Assembly: GCA_900556765.1 (NCBI GenBank)
Contig: USQH01000013.1
Coordinates: forward strand, 1-19,922
Length of the DNA: 19,922 bases
Source of the DNA: an uncultured Oscillospiraceae bacterium
Lineage (GTDB): Bacteria; Bacillota; Clostridia; Oscillospirales; Acutalibacteraceae
Direction of reading: 5' to 3'
Position numbers and translations under genes: made by a program. Numbering within the stretch: position 1 is the first letter of the stretch; the number at the start of each line of letters is the position of its first letter. The notes beneath the pieces were generated by a model. That model was not told where the DNA came from, did not search any database, and saw only the letters and a list, made by a program, of their open reading frames with translations. This document shows positions 1-6,086 of this stretch, piece after piece.

Positions 1-69
1 ACGGCGCTCGTCGCCGTATTTATCCCGCATTATGCGATTGCGTCAGCTTGCGTCATTGAGGAGGTAAAT

Positions 70-696
70 ATGGCGTTTTTTCGTAATTTCAAAAAGTCGT
101 TCGAGGAACTGAAATCTATTCGTTGCCTTACAGTAACGGCGCTTCTTATCGGTGTTTCGGTAGCACTGAAATTCGTAATGATCATGCCGAGCGAAACGCT
201 GAAAATCAGCTTTGCATTTGTAGGCCTTGCGGCTATCGGTATGCTGTACGGTCCTGTTGTGGCAGGACTTGCAGGCGTTGTCACCGATGTAATAGGCTTT
301 CTTGTAAAGCCTACCGGTGCGTTTTCACCGATATTCACACTGGTCGAAGTCGCAGGTGCTGTAATTTATGGCATATTCCTGTACGGACTTAATCCCGTGA
401 AGCTCGATTTTTCAAGCAGATCCGCATTTTTCGGCGGACTCAAGACAAACGGCTTTCAGGTGTTCAGAATATTTATGGCGAAGTTCTGCGTCAATCTTTT
501 CTGCAATGTGTTCCTGAATACAATTGCAATGGTGATAATGGGCTACTTTGCACCGGAGGTATTCTGGGTAAAGATAACGACACGAATAGTAAAAAATCTC
601 ACGATGCTGCCTATAGAGGTATTCATACTTCTGCTGGTGCTTTATCCTGTTATGGTGGCATATCGTGCGGCATTCAGAGAAAAACGCTCGGCTTGA
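70..696 (+). CDS. folT: Folate-family ECF transporter S component (FolT-like)
   Basis: A 208-residue, very hydrophobic protein with about six membrane segments. It matches the S-component (substrate-binding, membrane-embedded) architecture of energy-coupling factor transporters. The N-terminal basic stretch, the ALLIGVSVALKFVMI-type first helix, the GMLYGPVVAGLAGVVTD segment and the FLVKPTGAFSPIFT loop are typical of the folate-type S family. The S component captures the vitamin and docks with a shared EcfT-EcfA-EcfA' module, which is not in this window, so it presumably uses a module encoded elsewhere. The ATG at 70 follows GGAGG at 60-64 with short spacing. The frame is open upstream to the window edge, but the strong ribosome site supports this start. 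proC starts 21 bases downstream and is probably co-transcribed. Folate specificity is inferred from family resemblance; another vitamin is possible. Confidence 0.8.
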   Translation: MAFFRNFKKSFEELKSIRCLTVTALLIGVSVALKFVMIMPSETLKISFAFVGLAAIGMLYGPVVAGLAGVVTDVIGFLVKPTGAFSPIFTLVEVAGAVIYGIFLYGLNPVKLDFSSRSAFFGGLKTNGFQVFRIFMAKFCVNLFCNVFLNTIAMVIMGYFAPEVFWVKITTRIVKNLTMLPIEVFILLLVLYPVMVAYRAAFREKRSA

Positions 697-717
697 TACA
701 AGAAAAGAGGACTTAGT

Positions 718-1515
718 ATGACTGAACTTGGATTTTTAGGCGCAGGTAATATGGGCAGTGCGATAATGCGTGGCATCTGCTCATCGGATATGCAGATAAG
801 CGTTTCGGCGTATGATAAGGATACGGCAAAGCTTGAAGCACTTTCGGCATTCGGAGTAAAGCCCTGCAAGAGCGAATGTGAACTTGTTAAAAAGTGCGAT
901 TACATACTGCTTGCGGTAAAGCCGCAGGTGCTGGGCGGAGTGCTTGACACTGTCGCAGGGGAAGTAACGCACGATAAAGTAATAATCTCTATCTGTGCGG
1001 GAATATCCGAGGATTTTATCCGCAGTCATACAATACTGAGCGCAAAGGTGGTGCTTGTTATGCCGAACACCCCTATGATGCTCGGTCTTGGCGCAAGCGC
1101 AATATCAAGAGCGGACGGTGTGACCGATGAAGAATTTGCTTTTGCAAAGTCGGTTATCGAAAGCTGCGGTATCGCAGAGGAAGTGCCGATAAACAAGATG
1201 AAAGAAATAATTGCCGTAAACGGCAGTTCTCCCGCTTTCATCTATCTTTTTGCAAAAGGCTTCGTAGATTACGCAAAGAGCGTAGACATTGATCCCGATG
1301 CGGCACTCAAGCTGTTTGCACAGTCGCTTGTCGGCTCGGCAAAGATGCTTACAGATTCGGGCATGACGGTAGACGAGCTTATAAAGCAGGTTTCTTCTCC
1401 GGGAGGAACGACTATAGCAGGTCTTGACAAGCTGTATGAGGGTAAGCTCACAGATACGGTCGATGAATGCTGTAAGGCTTGTACCGCAAGAGCATACGAG
1501 CTTGCAAAAAAGTAA
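718..1515 (+). CDS. proC: Pyrroline-5-carboxylate reductase
   Basis: A 265-residue enzyme that reduces 1-pyrroline-5-carboxylate to proline with NAD(P)H, the last step of proline synthesis in the cytoplasm. The N terminus holds the Rossmann dinucleotide motif GFLGAGNMGSA (residues 5-15). The central PNTPMMLG and AVNGSSPAF segments and the C-terminal family signature, with SSPGGTTIAGL near residues 222-232, are all present. Length matches the usual 265-280 residues. The ATG at 718 is preceded by AGAGG at 706-710. It lies 21 bases after folT, with no metabolic link between them, and is followed at once by a hairpin terminator. Codon choice is rich in GCA/GCG alanine and almost lacks GCC, unlike genes beyond about position 2550. 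Confidence 0.95.
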   Translation: MTELGFLGAGNMGSAIMRGICSSDMQISVSAYDKDTAKLEALSAFGVKPCKSECELVKKCDYILLAVKPQVLGGVLDTVAGEVTHDKVIISICAGISEDFIRSHTILSAKVVLVMPNTPMMLGLGASAISRADGVTDEEFAFAKSVIESCGIAEEVPINKMKEIIAVNGSSPAFIYLFAKGFVDYAKSVDIDPDAALKLFAQSLVGSAKMLTDSGMTVDELIKQVSSPGGTTIAGLDKLYEGKLTDTVDECCKACTARAYELAKK

Positions 1516-1522
1516 ATATTGT

Positions 1523-1558
1523 TACGGCTGTCGTATCTTGCGGCAGCCGTATTATTTT
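1523..1558 (+). terminator. Rho-independent terminator after proC
   Basis: An inverted repeat begins eight bases after the proC stop. ACGGCTGTCG (1524-1533) pairs with CGGCAGCCGT (1541-1550), including one G-U pair, around a seven-base loop. An outer T-A pair extends it, and a T-rich tail TTATTTT (1552-1558) follows. It should end the folT-proC transcript. Confidence 0.85.
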
Positions 1559-1840
1559 GGCTGACATTGTTATCTATACTTATGGTCTTCATAACTGAGC
1601 CTGTCCGGAAACGCAGATACTTTTCCGCAGTAATACTGTATTCTACGGCATAAGTCACTTATCTTGCAATGTTAAATGCCTGCGATTATATCCGTGAATA
1701 TAAAACCTTCAATTCGTTCCCGGATAAACCGCTTTCGAAATCACAACATAACCGGTTCATCGCTGAATATAAAATTTTCGCATCGAAAACCGTAATGTTC
1801 CGCACGGGTTAAGCCCGTAATTCCGCATAACAAAGCCGTT
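1559..1840. other. Non-coding stretch between proC and the feo control region
   Basis: No convincing gene is visible on either strand. The stretch is AT-rich. It holds an 11-base direct repeat TGAATATAAAA (1695-1705 and 1764-1774) and a small hairpin ACGGG-TTAAG-CCCGT (1804-1818). I cannot assign a function to either. Confidence 0.5.
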
Positions 1841-1860
1841 TGGTTAGCTGCTTCTAACCA
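1841..1860. promoter_or_regulatory. Candidate operator 1 upstream of feoB (inverted repeat)
   Basis: A perfect inverted repeat, TGGTTAG-N6-CTAACCA, ends eight bases before the -35 box of the feo promoter. Its sequence is shared in 13 of 18 positions with a second inverted repeat at 1910-1927 on the other side of the promoter. The paired arrangement around a promoter suggests binding by a dimeric metal regulator (DtxR/MntR-like or Fur-like). The T run after it (1861-1867) also lets it act as a weak terminator, which is the main alternative. Confidence 0.45.
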
Positions 1861-1868
1861 TTTTTTTC

Positions 1869-1897
1869 TTGACTACACCGTTTTACCGTGATATACT
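1869..1897 (+). promoter_or_regulatory. Sigma-A type promoter for the feo cluster
   Basis: TTGACT (1869-1874), a 17-base spacer and TATACT (1892-1897) are each one base from consensus. The -10 box carries an extended TGN element (1889-1891). Transcription should begin near 1904, giving a leader of about 200 bases before feoB. Inverted repeats flank it on both sides, consistent with repression control. Confidence 0.75.
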
Positions 1898-1909
1898 TAA
1901 ATCGGGCTG

Positions 1910-1927
1910 GATTAGCTATATCTAACA
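1910..1927. promoter_or_regulatory. Candidate operator 2 at the feo transcription start
   Basis: The core TTAG-N6-CTAA (1912-1925) is an inverted repeat overlapping the predicted transcription start. It resembles the upstream repeat at 1842-1859, sharing the TTAGCT and TCTAAC arms. Its position, just downstream of the -10 box, is that expected of a repressor site. Outer arms GGCTG (1905-1909) and CAGCC (1926-1930) could also form an RNA hairpin at the 5' end of the transcript. Confidence 0.5.
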
Positions 1928-1978
1928 GCCGCAGTATTTTAACATTTTGTTCTGTCGCAGTAAAAACGCAGATATTAA

Positions 1979-2005
1979 AACCTGTCGGTTTTGTTCTGAC
2001 AGGTT
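1979..2005 (+). other. Hairpin in the feoB leader
   Basis: AACCTGTC (1979-1986) pairs perfectly with GACAGGTT (1998-2005) around an 11-base loop within the predicted feoB leader. The following bases (ATATTTA) form only a weak U tract, so it is a poor terminator. It could be an attenuator or a stability element. Confidence 0.35.
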
Positions 2006-2101
2006 ATATTTAAGCCTGCGAAAGTGCTGAATTACGCCTGAAACATACAGATTACAGAATTAATCGGAACAGAGCATAATGTTTACGGAGGTCTTGTCAA
2101 A

Positions 2102-4444
2102 ATGACAATGGATGAATTAAAACCGGGAGAAAGCGCATATATTGAAACGGTCGGCGGAAGCGGAGCCTTACGTCACCACCTGCTTGATATGGGACTTACA
2201 CCCGATGCTGAAATAACCTTGCAGAAGGTCGCACCTATGGGCGACCCGGTGCAGTTTGAGGTGCGTGGATACGAGCTTACCCTGAGGCTTGAGGAGGCTC
2301 GCAAGGTCACTGTAAAAAACGTACATAAGAAAGACAGCCCCCTTAAAGCCGCAGGATCAAGACGAAACGACACGCCTCACCCAGGCGTCGGAGAATTTGC
2401 CAAATACGAGAAGCTGCATCTGAAACACGGGATAGTGCTTGAAAAAGGCGCACCGCTTACATTTGCTCTTGCAGGAAATCAGAACTGCGGAAAAACAACG
2501 CTGTTCAATCAGCTGACAGGCGCGAACCAGCACGTTGGAAACTTCCCCGGCGTGACTGTGGAGCGTCGGGACGGCAGCATCCGCAGTTATCCTGAGGTCA
2601 CGATCACCGACTTGCCGGGCCTGTATTCTCTCTTTCCATATTCTGGTGAGGAGCGTGTTGCCAGTGCGTTTTTAAGGGATGAACGACCTGATGGTATCAT
2701 CAACATCGTGGACGCGACCAACATTGAGCGCAATCTTTATCTCACGCTTCAGCTCATTGAAATGCGCGTTCCGATGGTGCTGGCTCTCAACATGATGGAC
2801 GAGGTGAGGAACAACGGCGGCACGGTCGACATCGGAAAAATGTCCGAGCTGCTCGGTATTCCCGTCGTACCCATTTCGGCGGCGAAAAACGAAGGCATAA
2901 CCGAGCTTGTCGGTGCGATAGTGGACGTCGCCAAGCGAAAACAGGTGCCGACCGTCTACGACTTTTGCCGTCCGGGAGCGGTACACCGTTGTATCCACGG
3001 CGTGTCGCATATTATCGAGGATCACGCCGACGCCGCGGGACTGTCGCGCCGCTTCGCCGTTACAAAGGCGATCGAGGGCGATAAAAATATCATCGACCGT
3101 CTGGAACTGAGTCAAAATGAGCTGGAGCTTATCGAGCACTCGGTGGTGGAGATGGAGATCGAGCACGGCATGGACCGCAACGCCGCCATTGCCGATATGC
3201 GGTATGAGTTCATTGAATCGGTGTGTGACGAGTCGGTCAAAAAATGCCATGAGTCAAAGGAACACGCCCGTTCTGTGAAGATCGACCGCATCCTCACCGG
3301 CAAATTTACCGCCTTCCCGATATTCATCGCCATAATGCTTCTGATATTTTTTCTGACATTCAACGTCATCGGCGCATGGCTTAGCAACCTGATGGAGCTT
3401 GGCATCGACTCGCTGACGGGACTGGCTGACAGGGGTCTGACCGCCTACGGGATCAACCCCGTCATTCATTCGCTTATCATTGACGGCGTTTTCGCCGGAG
3501 TTGGCAGCGTGCTGAGCTTTTTGCCGGTCATCGTCGTGCTGTTTTTCTTTCTCTCGATACTGGAGGATACCGGCTACATGGCGCGTGTCGCGTTCGTAAT
3601 GGATAAGCTGCTGCGAAAGATCGGCTTGTCCGGCCGCAGCTTTGTGCCGATGCTGATCGGCTTTGGCTGCTCCGTGCCGGCGATAATGTCTGCGCGCACG
3701 CTGTCAAGCGACCGCGATCACAAGCTGACAGTCATGCTCATTCCGTTTATAAGCTGTTCGGCGAAAATACCCATTTATGCCGTGTTCACCGCCGCTTTCT
3801 TCCCGGATTATGCGCCGCTTGTGATGATCGGACTGTACCTTACCGGCATAATTATAGGTATCATAGTCGCCCTGATATGCAATAAAACCTTTTTCCGCGG
3901 CAAGCCGATCCCGTTCGTTATGGAGTTGCCGAATTACCGTTTGCCGTCGGCGAAAAGCGTCGCCCTGCTGCTGTGGGAAAAGGCAAAGGACTTTCTGATG
4001 AAGGCGTTTACGGTGATATTCGTCGCCACGATAATCATTTGGCTGTTGCAAAACTTTGACGCTCGTCTGAATTTGGTCAGCGACGTCAATGACAGCCTGC
4101 TCGCCGGAATCGGAAAGGTCATTTCACCGATTTTCCGACCGCTCGGATTTGACGACTGGCGCGTTCCGACATCGCTGATAACCGGCTTCACCGCTAAGGA
4201 AGCGGTGGTCAGCACGATGGAGGTGCTTATGGCAAAGGGCGAGACCGTTGCGTCGATATTTACGCCGGCAACGGCTGTCAGCTTTTTGCTGTTCTCCCTG
4301 CTGTATACGCCCTGCGTTGCCGCCGTCGCCACCATCAACCGCGAATTGAAATCGCGGTGGCGCACTGTAGGTATCGTCGTACTGCAATGTGCGATCGCAT
4401 GGATCGTTTCGTTCACGGTTTACTCGATAATTTCCGTTTTTTGA
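2102..4444 (+). CDS. feoB: FeoA-FeoB fusion ferrous iron transporter
   Basis: A 780-residue protein that imports Fe(II) across the cytoplasmic membrane. Residues 1-72 form a FeoA (SH3-like) domain (LKPGESAYI, LLDMGLTPDAEI, LTLRLEEARKV), normally a separate gene. A linker to about 118 leads to the FeoB G domain: G1 GNQNCGKTT (125-133), G3 DLPG (170-173), G4 NMMD (230-233), G5 SAAKN (259-263). A helical spacer precedes the membrane part (about 395-780) with the FeoB GFGCSVPAI and SCSAKIPIYA motifs. GGAGG (2087-2091) precedes the ATG by ten bases; an ATG at 2108 is an alternative. A near-consensus promoter with two candidate operators lies upstream and a FeoB-associated protein downstream. Codon use changes inside the gene near residues 130-160, from GGA/GCA-rich to GGC/GCC-rich. 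Family assignment is certain; regulation is inferred. Confidence 0.97.
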   Translation: MTMDELKPGESAYIETVGGSGALRHHLLDMGLTPDAEITLQKVAPMGDPVQFEVRGYELTLRLEEARKVTVKNVHKKDSPLKAAGSRRNDTPHPGVGEFAKYEKLHLKHGIVLEKGAPLTFALAGNQNCGKTTLFNQLTGANQHVGNFPGVTVERRDGSIRSYPEVTITDLPGLYSLFPYSGEERVASAFLRDERPDGIINIVDATNIERNLYLTLQLIEMRVPMVLALNMMDEVRNNGGTVDIGKMSELLGIPVVPISAAKNEGITELVGAIVDVAKRKQVPTVYDFCRPGAVHRCIHGVSHIIEDHADAAGLSRRFAVTKAIEGDKNIIDRLELSQNELELIEHSVVEMEIEHGMDRNAAIADMRYEFIESVCDESVKKCHESKEHARSVKIDRILTGKFTAFPIFIAIMLLIFFLTFNVIGAWLSNLMELGIDSLTGLADRGLTAYGINPVIHSLIIDGVFAGVGSVLSFLPVIVVLFFFLSILEDTGYMARVAFVMDKLLRKIGLSGRSFVPMLIGFGCSVPAIMSARTLSSDRDHKLTVMLIPFISCSAKIPIYAVFTAAFFPDYAPLVMIGLYLTGIIIGIIVALICNKTFFRGKPIPFVMELPNYRLPSAKSVALLLWEKAKDFLMKAFTVIFVATIIIWLLQNFDARLNLVSDVNDSLLAGIGKVISPIFRPLGFDDWRVPTSLITGFTAKEAVVSTMEVLMAKGETVASIFTPATAVSFLLFSLLYTPCVAAVATINRELKSRWRTVGIVVLQCAIAWIVSFTVYSIISVF

Positions 4445-4524
4445 GAATATATCATTGTAAAAAGAAATATTTTATTCAAACATAACCGACAGCCCCTTTT
4501 GACAAATGAGGCAAGCGGCGCGCA

Positions 4525-4556
4525 AGGCACCGAGGAAGATTTTGTGCCTGCGGCAC
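4525..4556 (+). other. Competing hairpins between feoB and the Cys-rich gene
   Basis: AGGCAC (4525-4530) can pair with GTGCCT (4544-4549). The same GTGCC can instead pair with GGCAC (4552-4556) around a three-base loop. The two folds exclude each other. No U tract follows either, so this is a possible processing or antitermination element at best. The whole 4500-4600 stretch is GC-rich between AT-rich flanks. Confidence 0.3.
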
Positions 4557-4604
4557 GCACGGCATGGATATCCGCAATACGGCGATTGAGCAATCAGTTA
4601 ATTA

Positions 4605-4633
4605 TTTACATTGTCTGCGGCATATGATATTAT
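4605..4633 (+). promoter_or_regulatory. Possible promoter for the Cys-rich gene
   Basis: TTTACA (4605-4610), 17 bases, TATTAT (4628-4633). The start codon at 4654 would leave only a very short leader, so this gene may instead be transcribed mainly by read-through from feoB. Confidence 0.35.
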
Positions 4634-4653
4634 AATGATAGGTGGTTTATCTA

Positions 4654-5085
4654 ATGAGCGCGGTTGATTATATTCTGCTTGCACTGCTCGCTGCGTGGTT
4701 TGTTGCCGCGGTGCTTTATCTTGTGCGGCAGAAAAAGAAGGGCGGCTGTGTAGGCTGCTCCGGCTGTGCGTCGCGCGGCGAAATGTCCAAATGCGCCTGC
4801 GCCGACGGCCGCACCCGTGACCATGGCTGTGATCGCTGTTGTGGTAGCGCCGATAACTGCGCCGACGGCCGAGTTCGTGGCAATGTCTATGATAGTGCCT
4901 ACGACCATGACCGCACCTGCAACCGAGCGCGTGACAATGGCTTTGATTGCTCCGACGGCTGTGCCCGTGATTATGACTGTGACCGTGCCGACAACCGTGT
5001 TTGCAGCTCCGCCGAAGTCAGTGACTGCGTCTGCTCAGATGACGCGCGGCAACCGTGCGGCGGCATCACAGCACGCAAAAACTGA
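4654..5085 (+). CDS. FeoB-associated Cys-rich membrane protein with an extended repeat tail
   Basis: 143 residues from the ATG at 4654, preceded by AGGTGG (4640-4645); an in-frame GTG at 4642 is a weaker start. Residues 5-24 form one membrane helix, followed by RQKKKGG and a Cys cluster (C32, C35, C38, C47, C49). This is the layout of the small FeoB-associated Cys-rich proteins, and the position right after feoB fits. Family members usually end soon after the Cys cluster. Here about 94 further residues follow, built of degenerate 20-residue repeats starting ADGR/SDGC (residues 50, 70, 100, with a 10-residue half unit at 90). The tail has 12 more Cys and many Asp and Arg. It could add metal-binding capacity, but this is inference. 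A second frame stays open over the same DNA, so the true C terminus is uncertain and a frameshift cannot be excluded. Confidence 0.65.
   Translation: MSAVDYILLALLAAWFVAAVLYLVRQKKKGGCVGCSGCASRGEMSKCACADGRTRDHGCDRCCGSADNCADGRVRGNVYDSAYDHDRTCNRARDNGFDCSDGCARDYDCDRADNRVCSSAEVSDCVCSDDARQPCGGITARKN
4799..5008 (+). repeat. Degenerate 60-nt tandem repeat, open in two frames
   Basis: Units start at 4799, 4859 and 4949, with a 30-base half unit at 4919. The first two units share the identical 13-mer GCGCCGACGGCCG, and the third begins GCTCCGACGGCTG. In the annotated frame this encodes Cys/Asp-rich 20-residue units. In the +1 frame it encodes Pro/Thr/Ala/Val units (APTA-x-x-V-x-M). Every unit length is a multiple of three, so expansion has kept both frames open. 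Confidence 0.75.
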
Positions 5086-5162
5086 GTCGGCTGTCCGCAC
5101 TGCAACGGCGGCAAACTAAGCTGACATGACCACCGATATTTTAATAAAAAAGGTGATTTGTG

Positions 5163-5810
5163 ATGAAAATTGCAAAAATCGTCGCCGTAGTTGCGGCAGC
5201 GGTATGCATTGCATCAAGCTTTGTATCCTGCGACCCGGTTAATGACGGGCAAACATCGCTTCCCGACAGCTCCTCCGTTGTGTCGGCGGCGGTCGTCGAT
5301 CTTACCGTCGACGAGCTGAACCGCTTTAACACCGAGTTCTTCGGCGGAGAGCAGTTCAATATGCGCAACAAATTCCTCACCAGTGAATACGGTACAACCA
5401 AAAACATTAATCTGTACAATCTCTTTTATGACGGCGTCGGCAATACCTACGACGTGACCGAGGACGAACGCAAGCAGTTGAAATCGGCGCTTGGCACAGA
5501 TGAACTGCTCGATGTGATAAAGGTGCCTGTCGACGCGATGAACCAAATGCTCAACCGCTACGCCGGCATTTCGCTTGACGATACTATCAAGCTCGGACTG
5601 GACGGCACGGTCTACCTCGCCGACTACGATGCCTATTATTACAACCACGGCGACTCGAATTACTGCGAGTATAAAATGAAATCCGGCAAAAGAACCGCGG
5701 ACGGCAAGGTGAGCCTGCGCTACGACGGCGATCTTGGGTATGAGTACAAGGTTACTCTCGCCGAGTTCGGCAACGAATACATCTTTGTTTCCAACCAAAG
5801 GGTTAGCTGA
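5163..5810 (+). CDS. Uncharacterised lipoprotein in the feo cluster
   Basis: About 215 residues. The N terminus (MKIAKIVAVVAAAVCIASSFVSC) is a lipoprotein signal peptide with a lipobox-like FVSC, so the mature protein should be lipid-anchored on the outer face of the membrane through Cys23. A polar linker (DGQTSLPDSSSVV) leads to a domain starting near TVDELNRFNTEFF. Its C-terminal part (YLADYDAYYYNHGDSNY, then DGKVSLRYDGDLG) resembles unclassified lipoproteins of clostridia. I do not recognise a named family. ATG 5163 was preferred over the overlapping GTG at 5160 because of its spacing from AGGTG (5151-5155). The gene lies in line with feoB and the Cys-rich gene and ends before a strong terminator, so a role linked to iron uptake is possible but only by position. 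Confidence 0.75.
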   Translation: MKIAKIVAVVAAAVCIASSFVSCDPVNDGQTSLPDSSSVVSAAVVDLTVDELNRFNTEFFGGEQFNMRNKFLTSEYGTTKNINLYNLFYDGVGNTYDVTEDERKQLKSALGTDELLDVIKVPVDAMNQMLNRYAGISLDDTIKLGLDGTVYLADYDAYYYNHGDSNYCEYKMKSGKRTADGKVSLRYDGDLGYEYKVTLAEFGNEYIFVSNQRVS

Positions 5811-5862
5811 CCGCAGCTGAGAATCTGCGCCATAAAATAAACGCAAAACACGAAAAACGAAA

Positions 5863-5917
5863 CGCTCCGCACGGCATCTTACGAATGTAAGAATATTGCC
5901 GACGGAGCGATTTTTTT
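5863..5917 (+). terminator. Strong, probably bidirectional terminator
   Basis: CGCTCCG (5863-5869) pairs with CGGAGCG (5903-5909), with inner GGC/GCC pairs and a TCTTAC-GAAT-GTAAGA hairpin at the tip. A run of seven T follows (5911-5917). Upstream AACGCAAAA (5840-5848) also pairs with TTTTGCGTT (5914-5922), placing an A run on the other side, so it could also work on the minus strand. It closes the feo cluster. Confidence 0.9.
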
Positions 5918-5943
5918 GCGTTCAAGTGCGGCCAAAAAAAACG

Positions 5944-5966
5944 ATATGTGAACATTATTCACATAT
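5944..5966. promoter_or_regulatory. Perfect palindrome upstream of yfmF (candidate operator)
   Basis: Arms ATATGTGAA and TTCACATAT are exact reverse complements separated by five bases. The site lies about 25 bases upstream of the putative -35 region for yfmF. It could bind a dimeric regulator or form an RNA hairpin. The regulator cannot be named from sequence alone. Confidence 0.45.
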
Positions 5967-5991
5967 GATACAAAAAAATCACAATATTTTA

Positions 5992-6020
5992 TGGCGTGCG
6001 GCGCACATATATGGTATAAT
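5992..6020 (+). promoter_or_regulatory. Extended -10 promoter for the yfmF operon
   Basis: A perfect TATAAT (6015-6020) with an upstream TGG (6012-6014) makes an extended -10 element. The -35 hexamer 17 bases upstream (TGGCGT, 5992-5997) is poor, which is acceptable with an extended -10. The start would lie near 6027, about 60 bases before yfmF. Confidence 0.6.
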
Positions 6021-6086
6021 AAAAAAGTATAACTGTTATTTAATTCTAAACGGAACATCATATATTCAACGAAACGGAGACTGAAC

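Noticed and set aside
1..69. Tetrahydrofolate riboswitch or upstream gene end before folT
   Set aside because: Only a small hairpin (ACGGCG-CTCGT-CGCCGT, 1-17) is visible. The riboswitch core was not recognisable and too little sequence is present to decide.
5944..5966. CRP/FNR or Rex binding site
   Set aside because: The arms are separated by the wrong number of bases (TGTGA-N7-TCACA), so I call it only an unassigned palindrome.
5896..6084. 62-codon plus-strand open frame
   Set aside because: It starts inside the terminator and runs over the yfmF promoter; no ribosome site.
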